Below, one piece after another: positions 1 through 9,063 of a stretch of 58,271 nt of DNA (its first letter is position 1; every line of letters begins with the position of its first letter). Both the position numbers and the translations under genes were made by a program. The stretch is from Sphingobacteriales bacterium (GTDB taxonomy: Bacteria; Bacteroidota; Bacteroidia; Chitinophagales; Chitinophagaceae), in NCBI GenBank assembly GCA_004295245.1, contig REAR01000095.1:1-58271 (forward strand), in the 5' to 3' direction. A model generated the notes under the pieces. The model was not told the origin of the DNA. It made no database searches and was given only the letters and a program-made list of their open reading frames with translations.

Positions 1-53
1 AGTGTGTGAGAGCCAATAAAGCCGCAGCCACCGGTAACCAAAATTTTTTTCAT
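1..53 (-). CDS. rfbB: NAD-dependent sugar epimerase/dehydratase, probably dTDP-glucose 4,6-dehydratase (5' end only)
   Basis: Only the first 17 codons are inside the window. They read MKKILVTGGCGFIGSHT, the Rossmann start (TGGxGFIGS) of short-chain-dehydrogenase-type nucleotide-sugar enzymes. The gene lies 45 bp downstream of rfbA on the same strand, and rfbA-rfbB adjacency is usual for dTDP-L-rhamnose synthesis. The dehydratase would convert dTDP-glucose to dTDP-4-keto-6-deoxyglucose. Another epimerase of the same fold cannot be excluded from so short a fragment. Confidence 0.6.
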   Translation of the reverse strand, partial: MKKILVTGGCGFIGSHT

Positions 54-98
54 TGCTAATTTTTTGCAGGTTAGTTTGTAGATGATTCAGGCAAAAAC

Positions 99-962
99 TT
101 AATCTTCCAACAGGTTCATTAAATATTGTCCGTAACCACTTTTTAATAATGGTTGCGCTAATTTAAGTAATTGCTCTTTTGAAATAAACCCTTTGCGCCA
201 GGCAATTTCTTCAATACAAGCAATTTTAATACCCTGGCGTTGTTCTATTACCTGTACAAATTGTGAGGCTTGCATCAGAGAGTCAAACGTACCGGTGTCT
301 AACCAGGCAGTACCTCTATCTAATATGGATACTTTAAGTGTGCCGCGGCGCAGGTATTCTTTATTTACATCAGTAATTTCATATTCGCCGCGTGGGCTGG
401 GTTTTAAATTTTTTGCTATAGCCACCACCTCGTTATCGTAAAAATATAAACCCGGCACGGCATAATTGCTTTTGGGTGTTGTGGGTTTTTCTTCAATTGA
501 AATGGCTTTCATATTGCCATCAAACTCAACGACGCCATAGCGTTCGGGGTCGCTTACATGGTAGGCATATACAATGCCTCCATTAGGTTTTGTATTGGCG
601 GCAAGTGTTTGGCCTAAACCAGAGCCGTAAAAAATATTATCGCCTAAAACAAGGGCTACTTCATCTTTGCCAATAAACTCCTCACCAATTACAAAAGCCT
701 GAGCCAGGCCGTTGGGCAAAGGTTGTTCTGCATAGGTAAACTTTAACCCCAGGCTGCTACCATCACCAAACAGTTTTTTAAACAAGGGTAAATCGTGCGG
801 GGTTGAAATGATGAGTATTTCATTAATACCAGCCATCATAAGGGTAGAAAGCGGGTAATAAATCATGGGTTTATCATAAACAGGCATTATCTGTTTACTG
901 ATGGCATAGGTAATAGGGTGGAGCCGGGTGCCGGATCCACCGGCCAAAATAATTCCTTTCAT
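99..962 (-). CDS. rfbA: Glucose-1-phosphate thymidylyltransferase RfbA
   Basis: This cytoplasmic enzyme joins dTTP and glucose-1-phosphate to give dTDP-glucose, the first step of dTDP-rhamnose synthesis. The 287 residues match the family length. The nucleotide-binding loop GGSGTRLHP is at 8-16 and is followed by the PVYDKPM segment (27-33). The metal-site LGDNIFYG is at 106-113, and LDTGT at 221-225 carries the second conserved Asp. The start is the only ATG that precedes the GGSGTRL loop correctly. A possible -7 element TAAATTTG lies at 1013-1020 on the minus strand. It is followed by the rfbB-like gene, so the two probably form an operon. Confidence 0.95.
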   Translation of the reverse strand: MKGIILAGGSGTRLHPITYAISKQIMPVYDKPMIYYPLSTLMMAGINEILIISTPHDLPLFKKLFGDGSSLGLKFTYAEQPLPNGLAQAFVIGEEFIGKDEVALVLGDNIFYGSGLGQTLAANTKPNGGIVYAYHVSDPERYGVVEFDGNMKAISIEEKPTTPKSNYAVPGLYFYDNEVVAIAKNLKPSPRGEYEITDVNKEYLRRGTLKVSILDRGTAWLDTGTFDSLMQASQFVQVIEQRQGIKIACIEEIAWRKGFISKEQLLKLAQPLLKSGYGQYLMNLLED

Positions 963-1365
963 TGCAATAGGTTTATTCCTTTTTTGGTATAAAACAAATA
1001 ACAGATTTCCTTCAAATTTATTGTAAAGTATTAAAAATGAGAGCGAAGAATTAATAGTACTGTGGCTATTTAAATAAAAACCTGTAGCTGAAGATTCAAT
1101 ATAACGTCATAACCGTACGTATTTTGACCTTAATTTTATTTTTAACAGGTAGCACAGCCAACCAGACAGCTTGCTAGCACGTAAATACCATCTAACAAAG
1201 TAGTCTTATCTATAGAATTAATTCATTAAAACATGCTCTTGCAGATGTATTGGTTTAAGAGCATGCTGGTGTAATTAGGTATTTTCAACAAATTTATTAA
1301 CCCTTTTTTTGACATCTGATGCAGCACAGGGTATCTGAAATTGTCTTAACTTACATGGTTACTAT
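963..1365. other. Intergenic region between divergent genes, with an inverted repeat
   Basis: This 403-bp AT-rich gap separates rfbA (minus strand) from the ECF sigma gene (plus strand), so it should hold both promoters. I see a candidate -7 box for rfbA at 1013-1020. A 9-bp inverted repeat, CATGCTCTT (1232-1240) and AAGAGCATG (1257-1265), has a 16-nt loop and no T tract, so it looks more like an operator or RNA hairpin than a terminator. I see no convincing gene here. Confidence 0.5.
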
Positions 1366-1953
1366 ATGTCTGGAATGACGGAAGAAACCATATTACAAGG
1401 CTGTTTGCAAAACAATGCCAATGCCCAACGGGAGCTGTACAACAGATACAGCCCTAAAATGCTGGCAGTGTGTTATCGTTTTGCGCATAGCAGAGAAGAT
1501 GCAGAAGATATGCTGCAGGAAGGCTTTATAAAAGTCTTTACGCAAATACATACTTTTCGCAGCCAAGGGGCTTTTGAAGGATGGATAAGAAGAATAATAG
1601 TGCACACGTGTATCAATCACTTAAAAAAGAACAAGCGGTTTAATGAGAGTGTTGATTTGATACATGCCACCAGTTTGCAAGTGAGAGAAGACAGTGTTCC
1701 TTCCATCGTTCAGGCCAAGCAAATTTCAGAATGCATACGGTTATTGCCTATTGGATACAGAACAGTTTTAAATCTTTACGCCATTGAAGGTTATAACCAT
1801 AAAGAAATAGCAGGTATGCTGGATATTGAAGAAAGCACTAGCCGTTCTCAATACACCAGAGCAAAGCAAATGCTGGAGGATATTTTAATAAGAAAGAAAA
1901 TTTTACAACGGCCAGTTAAAAAATTCCCTTTCTTAAGTGCTTTTGGGCAATAA
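1366..1953 (+). CDS. ECF-type RNA polymerase sigma factor
   Basis: A 195-residue sigma-70 family protein of the extracytoplasmic-function class. Region 2 spans about residues 24-88, with the core-binding segment around AHSREDAEDMLQEGF. Region 4 spans about 121-173 and includes the helix-turn-helix YNHKEIAGMLDIEESTSRSQ. There is no sigma region 1 or 3. The last 15 residues form a basic and aromatic tail. The gene directly downstream, 58 bp away, codes for a membrane protein with a short cytoplasmic head, which may be its regulator. An in-frame ATG three codons later is an alternative start. Target promoters are unknown. Confidence 0.9.
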   Translation: MSGMTEETILQGCLQNNANAQRELYNRYSPKMLAVCYRFAHSREDAEDMLQEGFIKVFTQIHTFRSQGAFEGWIRRIIVHTCINHLKKNKRFNESVDLIHATSLQVREDSVPSIVQAKQISECIRLLPIGYRTVLNLYAIEGYNHKEIAGMLDIEESTSRSQYTRAKQMLEDILIRKKILQRPVKKFPFLSAFGQ

Positions 1954-2011
1954 TTGATTCGGATATGAAAACATGTTTCTTTATAAGTCCGTGCTAACTT
2001 AAAACCAGGTA

Positions 2012-3409
2012 ATGGAGCGTAATTTTTACAATGAGGATTTTGAGCAGTATTTAAAACAACATGCCGACCAACATAAAATGTATCCGTCTGACCGTGTGTG
2101 GGATAATATTAATACTACCCTTCACCCACGAAAAAGATGGATTACCTTTGGCCTTTTGTTTTTACTGATTCCCGCTGCCCTGTTTATTGGCAGAGAAGCC
2201 GCTTTAAATAATTACAGAAAAGCGGTTGCCAACATCAACAAAGATTTACCCATTATTTCAAATGAAACTGTTACAAGCGATCATACATTAAATCCTGTTG
2301 TCATTGAATCTGCTCCAGTAAATCAGCCTTCAACACAAGCCCAACCATTAGCTATTGTTCATAGCATTTACAGACAAGAAAATACTATGCCTGAGAAACA
2401 GGTAAACAACAATATTTTGCCTTACAACAATTCGGCAATAAGTTTAGAAAACATCGGTTTAACTTATTCAAACGAACCTGATATACAACCTGCCGGCAGT
2501 TTACTAAAAAGCCGTGCATCGTCTGTTATCAATAGTACCAAAACAGATAAAGACATTTCTGCTACATCAGATAAAATGCTTTCTCTTAAAGAAATGTTGC
2601 TTGTGGCACATAAAACACAACGGAAGCCGGTGCTGCAAAACCAAAATGCTGTAATTACTATTACAAAAAAGCAACCATCAAAATGGAGCTTGCAATTATA
2701 TGCAGGACCTGTAGTTACTTTCAGAAAATTAAGCAATGCTCTTAATCAGGATGAGTTTGCACCAGTTGCAATTACCTATGCAGGAGGAAATTTAGATGCA
2801 TTTGTAGATCATAAACCCGCTATTGGCTATGAGTTTGGTGCCAAGGCGCAGTATAGACTGGCACCCGGCATAAAATTGCAGACCGGATTACAGCTAAATT
2901 ACTCCCGTTATGCCATTGGAGCTTATAACTACTCTCCAGAAAAGGCAACTATTGCATTAAGCCGTTTCCCCAATGCACCTTCCAGAGTTTCTGATTATAC
3001 ATCCATCAGGAATTTTGAGGGCTATTTTCCGGAAAACATTTACAATCGCTATGTTCAGTTAGCGGTTCCTATCGGCGCTGAAATATCTTTATTGAACAGA
3101 AGAAAAATACAAGTAGGTATTGCTGGAACGGTGCAACCTGCATACATGCTTAATACAAGTGCTTTTCTTATATCAGAAGATTACAGAAATTATTTATACA
3201 ATCCCGATCTTGTACGCAAATGGAATGTACACACCAGCTTTGAAGCTTTTGTTGCCTATCAGGGTAAGAACCTGAAATATCAACTAGGCCCGCAGTTTCG
3301 TAAGCAATTAATGAGTAGTTATACAGATAAATATCCAATCAAAGAATTTCTTACAGAGTATGGAGTACGCCTTTCTATATCTCGCCCCTTTGGTGGCAAA
3401 CACAAATAA
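2012..3409 (+). CDS. Predicted envelope protein: cytoplasmic head, one TM helix, long linker and C-terminal beta-barrel
   Basis: The 465 residues fall into four parts. Residues 1-42 are a hydrophilic, basic-ended head containing MYPSDRVWDNI. Residues 43-60 (about WITFGLLFLLIPAALFIG) form one hydrophobic helix with no signal-peptidase site after it. Residues 61-223 are a polar linker. Residues 224-465 alternate like outer-membrane beta-strands, resembling the PorT-like/outer_membrane_beta-barrel families. Similar proteins follow ECF sigma genes in Chitinophagaceae, which is from memory and not checked. By position it may regulate the sigma factor 58 bp upstream. Whether the C-terminal part really inserts in the outer membrane is inference. 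Confidence 0.6.
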   Translation: MERNFYNEDFEQYLKQHADQHKMYPSDRVWDNINTTLHPRKRWITFGLLFLLIPAALFIGREAALNNYRKAVANINKDLPIISNETVTSDHTLNPVVIESAPVNQPSTQAQPLAIVHSIYRQENTMPEKQVNNNILPYNNSAISLENIGLTYSNEPDIQPAGSLLKSRASSVINSTKTDKDISATSDKMLSLKEMLLVAHKTQRKPVLQNQNAVITITKKQPSKWSLQLYAGPVVTFRKLSNALNQDEFAPVAITYAGGNLDAFVDHKPAIGYEFGAKAQYRLAPGIKLQTGLQLNYSRYAIGAYNYSPEKATIALSRFPNAPSRVSDYTSIRNFEGYFPENIYNRYVQLAVPIGAEISLLNRRKIQVGIAGTVQPAYMLNTSAFLISEDYRNYLYNPDLVRKWNVHTSFEAFVAYQGKNLKYQLGPQFRKQLMSSYTDKYPIKEFLTEYGVRLSISRPFGGKHK

Positions 3410-3436
3410 TTAAAGCGCTCATACAAACGAAATATT

Positions 3437-3472
3437 AAAAGCTGTTAGCAATAACAGCTTTTTTATTTATTA
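3437..3472 (+). terminator. Rho-independent terminator after the sigma/barrel gene pair
   Basis: A perfect 11-bp stem, AAAAGCTGTTA (3437-3447) and TAACAGCTTTT (3452-3462), closes on a GCAA tetraloop and runs into a T-rich tract. It lies 28 bp after the stop of the barrel gene and before the lipoprotein gene. Confidence 0.85.
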
Positions 3473-3498
3473 CTTACTTTGTGGCGTAATTTTGATAT

Positions 3499-4095
3499 AT
3501 GAAAAAAATGCTCTTCTATGCCATTGCCATTGGTTTATTTGCATGTAACCAACCCGGCAACAATAAACAAACCACAGAAAATAATGAGTTGGCCGATACA
3601 AATACACATAATTTTTTTCCGGTAGCCAATTATATTGCCGGACAAATAAAAGTAATTGACTCTTTACAATTACCCATTAGTAAAAAAATTACAGTTGGAA
3701 AATCTGAATCCATTATGGCTGCAGATATCAAAGACCTGATTGAACAGGCTAACCAATTTCAAAACCCCGACTTTACCCAGCCGGGCATTCGGGAGCGTTA
3801 TAAAGAAACCAGTTTTGCAGATCAAAGCATTCCCTCAGTTACATTTAACTATACCACCACAGACACAGCCGCAGCATTTCAAAGGGTAGACGTAATAATC
3901 AGCCCCGATCCGGTTAAAGCAGATAAGGTGCGCAGCATTTATATGGAAAAGTATTTTTTTTTGGCAGATACCAGCATACAACAAAAACTATTTTGGAAAG
4001 CAGATAAGCACCTTTTGGTAATAACTGAAAAAAAAATAGCTGGTCAAATATTACCAGTACAACAGCTTAAATTAACCTGGGATCCTACAGAATAA
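3499..4095 (+). CDS. Hypothetical lipoprotein
   Basis: A 198-residue protein with a lipoprotein signal peptide: MKK, a hydrophobic stretch, then the lipobox LFAC with Cys16 as the predicted lipidated residue. The mature part is polar, and I recognise no family. A hydrophilic stretch follows the Cys, then a mixed alpha/beta domain. It starts after an intrinsic terminator and ends 27 bp before uvrC, so the two may be co-transcribed. It is probably attached to the inner or outer membrane facing the periplasm. No function is assigned. Confidence 0.75.
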   Translation: MKKMLFYAIAIGLFACNQPGNNKQTTENNELADTNTHNFFPVANYIAGQIKVIDSLQLPISKKITVGKSESIMAADIKDLIEQANQFQNPDFTQPGIRERYKETSFADQSIPSVTFNYTTTDTAAAFQRVDVIISPDPVKADKVRSIYMEKYFFLADTSIQQKLFWKADKHLLVITEKKIAGQILPVQQLKLTWDPTE

Positions 4096-4122
4096 GTTTT
4101 ATACCGAAATTACCCAGCACAG

Positions 4123-5934
4123 ATGACAGCCGAAAATTTCAGAAACATTGCGCATAAAATTCCATCCAGCCCTGGCATTTATAAATATTATAATAGCCAA
4201 GATGATTTGTTATACGTAGGCAAAGCTAAAAACTTACGAAAAAGAGTCAGTTCTTATTTTAATAAAACGCAAGTAAGTTATAAAACGATAGAGCTGGTAA
4301 AAAGAATTGAGCGCATAGAATTTACTATTACTTCTACAGAACAGGATGCGCTCTTTCTTGAAAACTCTCTCATAAAAGAGTTCCAGCCCAAGTATAATAT
4401 TGACTTGAAAGATGATAAAAGCTTCCCTTTTATTGTCATTAAAAAAGAACCGTTCCCCCGTGTATTTCTCACCCGCAAAAAAATTAATGATGGATCAGAA
4501 TACCTGGGGCCTTTTACATCCGTTGGCCGGGTAAGAGAATTACTGAATTTTATTAAACAAAACATTCAGCTAAGAACGTGCAAACTTAATCTGAATGATA
4601 ACAACATTCAAAAAGGCAAATTCAAAGTTTGTCTTGAATACCACCTGGGCAATTGCAAAGGGCCTTGCGAGGGGCTGCAAACAAAAGAAGACTACAATGA
4701 AGGGTTGCAACAACTAAAGCACTTGCTAAAAGGCAACCACAACCCGGTGTTGCAGCATTTTAAAATAGAGATGAAGGCTTTTGCTGAAAACCTGCAGTTT
4801 GAAAAAGCAGAAATGGTTAGAAAAAAAATTGAACATCTTGAAACCTACCAGGCAAAATCAGTTATTGTTAGCAAACATATAGGCAATGCAGATGTGTTTA
4901 CCATTTTAAGAGAAGATGCCACTGCCTATGTTAATTACTTAATGGTGCAAAACGGTACCATTGTGCAAACACATACCGTACAATTAAAACCACATCTTGA
5001 TGAAGATGATGCAGAAGTATTAAGTTTTGCTATTGCCAACATAAGAAGCAATTTCAATAGCCGGGCAACAGAATTAATACTGCCTTTTGAAATTGAATAC
5101 CCAGAGCCCGGCATTACCATTACCTTACCAAAGGCCGGCGATAAAAAGAAGCTGTTAGAGCTATCGCTTGAAAACGTTAACTACTTTAAACAGGAAGCCC
5201 GTAAAAAAAATAGCTTGCAGCTTGAAGGAAAAAGCGACTGGCAGTATAAAGAAATTGTCTATCAACTGCAGCAAGATTTACAGTTAACCGTTGCTCCCAT
5301 ACATATTGAATGCTTTGATAACTCAAACTTTCAGGGCAGTTATCCGGTATCTGCCATGGTTTGTTTTAAAGATGGTATGCCCAGTAAAAAAGACTACCGC
5401 CACTTTAATGTAAAAACAGTAAAAGGCATTAATGACTTTGCCACTATGCAAGAGGCCGTTTACAGACGTTATAAGCGGTTAAAAGAAGAAAATCAGCCGT
5501 TTCCTGAACTGGTAATTATAGATGGCGGAAAGGGCCAATTAAGTGCCGCATTGCAAGCTATTGCCAATTTAGACTTAAACGGTACAATGACATTGGTAGG
5601 CTTGGCCAAAAACGAAGAAGAAATATTTTTTGCTGGAGATAAGCAATCGGTAAAACTGCCTTACAACAGCGAAAGTCTTAAACTCATTCGCCGCATCAGA
5701 GATGAGGTACACCGCTTTGGTATAACCTTCCACAGAAACCAACGCAGCAAAGGCACTTTTAAAAACGAGCTGGAAAACATTGAAGGTATTGGCAAAGCAA
5801 CAGCAGATGTTTTGTTGCAACATTTCAGATCTGTTGCCAATATTAAAAAGGCAAATCTTGCCGATTTAACTGCTCATGTTGGTGCCGCTAAAGCAACACT
5901 TATTCAAAATTATTTCGCTGCTTCAGCTTCTTAA
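4123..5934 (+). CDS. uvrC: Excinuclease ABC subunit C (UvrC)
   Basis: UvrC makes the two incisions around a DNA lesion in nucleotide-excision repair, working with UvrA and UvrB. The 603-residue protein has the GIY-YIG nuclease domain at the N-terminus (GIY at 18-20, YVG at 31-33, then KAKNLRKR). A UVR-type UvrB-binding segment lies near residues 205-240. The RNase-H-like endonuclease domain contains IECFDNSN at 395-402, with the catalytic Asp399. A helix-hairpin-helix pair begins near residue 550 (IEGIGKATADVLL). Length and domain order are normal for Bacteroidota. Confidence 0.97.
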   Translation: MTAENFRNIAHKIPSSPGIYKYYNSQDDLLYVGKAKNLRKRVSSYFNKTQVSYKTIELVKRIERIEFTITSTEQDALFLENSLIKEFQPKYNIDLKDDKSFPFIVIKKEPFPRVFLTRKKINDGSEYLGPFTSVGRVRELLNFIKQNIQLRTCKLNLNDNNIQKGKFKVCLEYHLGNCKGPCEGLQTKEDYNEGLQQLKHLLKGNHNPVLQHFKIEMKAFAENLQFEKAEMVRKKIEHLETYQAKSVIVSKHIGNADVFTILREDATAYVNYLMVQNGTIVQTHTVQLKPHLDEDDAEVLSFAIANIRSNFNSRATELILPFEIEYPEPGITITLPKAGDKKKLLELSLENVNYFKQEARKKNSLQLEGKSDWQYKEIVYQLQQDLQLTVAPIHIECFDNSNFQGSYPVSAMVCFKDGMPSKKDYRHFNVKTVKGINDFATMQEAVYRRYKRLKEENQPFPELVIIDGGKGQLSAALQAIANLDLNGTMTLVGLAKNEEEIFFAGDKQSVKLPYNSESLKLIRRIRDEVHRFGITFHRNQRSKGTFKNELENIEGIGKATADVLLQHFRSVANIKKANLADLTAHVGAAKATLIQNYFAASAS

Positions 5935-5952
5935 AATAATAGTATTTATTAT

Positions 5953-6116
5953 GCTGCCAGCTATAGAATAAACATGTAGCATCGTTGCTACGCTCAGTTC
6001 ATCTTTTAGTATACTATTTAGCTATAAAGAAAAAGGAGAAAGTAAAAAAGTGGAGTATTGATATGCAGTACAAGTGTGCGACGCAACAACTGTTGCACAA
6101 AGGGTTGCAGTTGACT
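5953..6116. repeat. Dispersed palindromic element, copy 1 (degenerate)
   Basis: The right core is intact, AAGTGTGCGACGCAAC at 6072-6087. The left core is degraded (GCATCGTTGCTACGC at about 5979-5993), and the left terminus has drifted to GCTGCCAGC. It starts 18 bp after the uvrC stop, between convergent genes. The outer right boundary is uncertain. Confidence 0.6.
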
Positions 6117-6127
6117 AAAAAAATAAA

Positions 6128-6158
6128 GGGGCCAGGATAGAAATCCAGCCCCGTTTTT
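6128..6158 (+). terminator. Possible terminator for uvrC
   Basis: An imperfect stem, GGGGC..GGAT (6128-6138) with ATCC.GCCCC (6143-6152), is followed by TTTTT on the plus strand. It lies almost 200 bp after the uvrC stop, beyond the repeat element. Confidence 0.5.
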
Positions 6159-6272
6159 AAAATCCAATATCCTATGAAAAACCGAGGTAAAAATAGGAAA
6201 CAAAATGCATAATACAATGCATGTTGATGGGTATTTTTTTATTGTGTGATCCTATAAAAATCATTTGGTTAT

Positions 6273-6314
6273 AAAGCAAAATGGCATCGTAAAAATACGA
6301 TGCCATTTTGCTTT
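6273..6314 (-). terminator. Strong, possibly bidirectional terminator hairpin after gldN
   Basis: A perfect 19-bp stem with an AAAA loop (arms 6273-6291 and 6296-6314) has A/T runs on both sides. It lies 17 bp downstream of the gldN stop on the minus strand. It could also stop plus-strand transcription from uvrC. Confidence 0.85.
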
Positions 6315-6331
6315 TAGTTATTCTTTGTCTT

Positions 6332-7360
6332 TTAGTACGACCAAAGGTCTTGCTCGTAGTTAAAGATTTTCTCTTTCATATTTTCACCTTCTAACAAACG
6401 TAAGATGGGGTCTTTAACATAACCCTCAATATACAAATCGTTAGGGTTTTCTATGGTAGACTTAATAATGCGGCTGGCAAACATGCGGCTTTCAAAAAGC
6501 TCTTCCCAGCTCATACGGGCACCATAGTTTTTACCATTGTATGCTTCAAATCGGGCCAGCAAAGGACGCAAGTCAGGATAGTAAATCCAGAATAAAGGTG
6601 TTACTGCTCTAAATGATCCATCTGGGTTTTCGATGGTTTGCATAGGAGCAATTCCTAAAATGCGGGTGTATAATCTTGAAGATTCTTTATCAAATACCAC
6701 ATCTTCTTTCACCCAAAATTTTTGAATTTTATTGGGGTCAAATTCGTTTACAATGATAGAATCTTTCAAGATTCCTTTTGAACCATCCGGATCTTTAGTC
6801 CAATCCGGTACTTGAATGATAGTTGGTTCTCCAACTAACTTCTTGGTAATATCCTTATAAGGCAAAGGAGTGGTAAACCGATCATCTACTGTAGAGAACG
6901 CTGTTACTTCGCCGCTTTTAATAGCATTTAATAAGATAATTACAAAACGTTGGTTACCGTTATCATCTTCTGCTTTGTAAACAAAGGGCAGGTTCATTTT
7001 TTCACGAACATCAATTTCTCTCCAAATACGCTGGCGGTAAACCGCATCATCTTCACGGATGTGTTCGTAATTTAATGGAGTACGTTCCTTTACCAGATTT
7101 CTTTCAATGGCATTGTCATTACGCAAGCTTTTGCGAATGGTGCCTAAATCTAATTCTGGCTCAGGTATAACCGGTTTAACGGTGTCCTTAGCAGGTGCTG
7201 CAATGGTAGCAGCAGCATCGCTGGTGTTGTTTTTATTAGTAGTTGTTTTTTTGGTGGTGGTTTTTTTCTTTGCAGTACGCTTTGCCTGTGCCTGCACATC
7301 AGTACCGGCCACTGCTAACACAGCCACTAATAAACAAAACTGGATGATTCGGTTTCTCAT
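6332..7360 (-). CDS. gldN: Gliding motility / type IX secretion protein GldN
   Basis: GldN (PorN) is a periplasmic protein that binds the lipoprotein GldK to form the ring-shaped core of the type IX secretion system. The 342 residues begin with a signal peptide (about 1-24, VQAQ cleavage region). A Lys/Thr-rich low-complexity linker covers about 26-46, and the conserved GldN domain runs through the C-terminal 250 residues (for example YKAEDDNGNQRF, FWIYYPDLRPLLARFE, ARMSWEELFESRMF). It is the last gene of the gldKLMN operon, 19 bp after gldM, and is followed by a strong terminator. Confidence 0.93.
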   Translation of the reverse strand: MRNRIIQFCLLVAVLAVAGTDVQAQAKRTAKKKTTTKKTTTNKNNTSDAAATIAAPAKDTVKPVIPEPELDLGTIRKSLRNDNAIERNLVKERTPLNYEHIREDDAVYRQRIWREIDVREKMNLPFVYKAEDDNGNQRFVIILLNAIKSGEVTAFSTVDDRFTTPLPYKDITKKLVGEPTIIQVPDWTKDPDGSKGILKDSIIVNEFDPNKIQKFWVKEDVVFDKESSRLYTRILGIAPMQTIENPDGSFRAVTPLFWIYYPDLRPLLARFEAYNGKNYGARMSWEELFESRMFASRIIKSTIENPNDLYIEGYVKDPILRLLEGENMKEKIFNYEQDLWSY

Positions 7361-7379
7361 TGTTTTCTTATTTATGCTA

Positions 7380-8957
7380 TTACTTTAACGTAAAGAAGGT
7401 ACCGGGAATTGAACGAACTTTTCCATCTGGTCCTTTTACACGAATATTATCAAAAAATACTTGTGAGCCTGGTTTTGCTGAACCAATCAGGTTGTTAGCA
7501 GCAGTCCAACGAGGACCATCAACAGCCGCTTCCTGGTAAATACCATTTACGTAGCCGCCAACTTTATATCCTACAACCTGAAACGCAGCATCAAAATCAG
7601 AATCTTTTAATTTAGCCAACATACCACCCATTGCTTTAAATTGGGCAGAAGGTATTGGGCCACTTTCTACACCACCCACCGATACAACCGGATTAGGCAG
7701 CATTTTACAACGCAATTCAAATTTGTATTGAGTGCCATCTGCATTTACTGTAACGGTGCCGGGGCCAACAGAACTTGGAACAATTACATAATCATCCTTT
7801 CCTGCTTTGGTAATAGAACCGTTGGTAAAGCTTACTTTAACTTTCTCACTACCCACACTACCACCAGAAATAGTAACAGGGTTGTCAACGCCTAAGTAAA
7901 CCACATTCATTTTCTTTAAGAAGATAGAAGCTCCGGAAGCAACACCTACAGTGTATTTTACTTCCTTAGTAACACGTTCAGGTGTTCCGTCAGGTTTAAT
8001 AAATTCAATTACCACATTTACACTTTTAGCGCCTGTACCACTAGCTGTTGATTTATATATTGCAGTACCTTCTGCAGTAAGTGGCATAGTTTGTCCACCA
8101 ATAGTAATTTTAGGTTTTGCAGCATCGCTAAAAGCTCCTACGCCTGCAGTTATTTCAATGTCATCACCTGGCATAGCATACGTTGTATTAGAGGTTGCTA
8201 TAGCCTGAAATTTGTTATAAACCAGTTTTACAGCACCAATCTGCTCATGGCAATAATCTACAATCTGAGATTCTGAGTTTCTAACATCGTTTTGAAATTT
8301 ACTCAGTATTGTAAGTGCAGCAATGGTTGGTGTCATATGAAAATAGTTCTGAGTCCATCCGCTGGCATCATTACTATATTCTTTACCACCTTGACCTTTG
8401 GGTACATCTACATTAATTGGAATTGATTTTTGAAAATCTTCAATATCCTTAATTAATTGCTTTTGAAAAGTAGGATTATCAGCAAATTCATTTGGCTTTA
8501 AAACACCTATTAATTGCGTTTTAAACGCAGCAAGTTTGTTATATAACTCTTTGCCCTTTCCCTTTTCGTCCATTAAACGAATAGCAGCATCAAGGTTATC
8601 TTCTTTAAACTCCTCTTCACCTTTATCGTTTACCCTTAAGTCAGATTCTTTTTTAAGTTCTGTCTTAACGCTTTCTATATAGTTATATAAGTCAGTTGAT
8701 ATTTTTTTTACTTCATCAGCTTTAGGCTTCCAAACTTGCGCTTTAGCCTTAGTCTGCTCATCATTTAATTTTTGTTCAAATGATGCATATGTAACATCAT
8801 TCTTATCGCTAATGATTTTATTTGAAGTAGCGATGCTATTATTAACGGTTTTGAAGGCATTCAGAATTTCAGAAGACACGTTCAATGCTAACAAAGCTGT
8901 TAACACCAAATACATCATATTGATCATCTTTTGCCTGGGCTCTTTAGGTAAAGCCAT
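7380..8957 (-). CDS. gldM: Type IX secretion / gliding motor protein GldM
   Basis: GldM (PorM) has one inner-membrane helix and a long periplasmic arm. With GldL it forms the proton-driven motor that powers type IX secretion and gliding. The 525 residues start MALPKEPRQKMINMMYLV, typical of the family. The single TM helix spans about residues 12-29, followed by a helical periplasmic segment with many Asp/Glu/Lys residues and then the beta-rich D2-D4 type domains. It lies between gldL (106 bp upstream) and gldN (19 bp downstream). Confidence 0.95.
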   Translation of the reverse strand: MALPKEPRQKMINMMYLVLTALLALNVSSEILNAFKTVNNSIATSNKIISDKNDVTYASFEQKLNDEQTKAKAQVWKPKADEVKKISTDLYNYIESVKTELKKESDLRVNDKGEEEFKEDNLDAAIRLMDEKGKGKELYNKLAAFKTQLIGVLKPNEFADNPTFQKQLIKDIEDFQKSIPINVDVPKGQGGKEYSNDASGWTQNYFHMTPTIAALTILSKFQNDVRNSESQIVDYCHEQIGAVKLVYNKFQAIATSNTTYAMPGDDIEITAGVGAFSDAAKPKITIGGQTMPLTAEGTAIYKSTASGTGAKSVNVVIEFIKPDGTPERVTKEVKYTVGVASGASIFLKKMNVVYLGVDNPVTISGGSVGSEKVKVSFTNGSITKAGKDDYVIVPSSVGPGTVTVNADGTQYKFELRCKMLPNPVVSVGGVESGPIPSAQFKAMGGMLAKLKDSDFDAAFQVVGYKVGGYVNGIYQEAAVDGPRWTAANNLIGSAKPGSQVFFDNIRVKGPDGKVRSIPGTFFTLK

Positions 8958-9063
8958 GGGTGAAGTATTTATTAATTAGTAATCAGGTTTTCCATTTTCA
9001 TTTGGGTACAGGATAAAGGATTGTGAACTATAGCTAGTAAATTCTCTTTTATTCCCGTTTAAA

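Larger units (their letters stand above)
5935..6331. other. Convergent intergenic region between uvrC and gldN
   Basis: This 397-bp gap holds the degenerate palindromic element, a possible uvrC terminator and the strong gldN hairpin. Open frames of about 60-67 codons on the minus strand cross the repeat and the hairpins and have no recognisable protein features, so I do not call a gene. Confidence 0.7.

Noticed and set aside
6014-6217. Open frames of 60-67 codons on the minus strand in the uvrC-gldN gap
   Set aside because: They cross the palindromic element and a hairpin, have no start context or protein-like features, and overlap each other in several frames.
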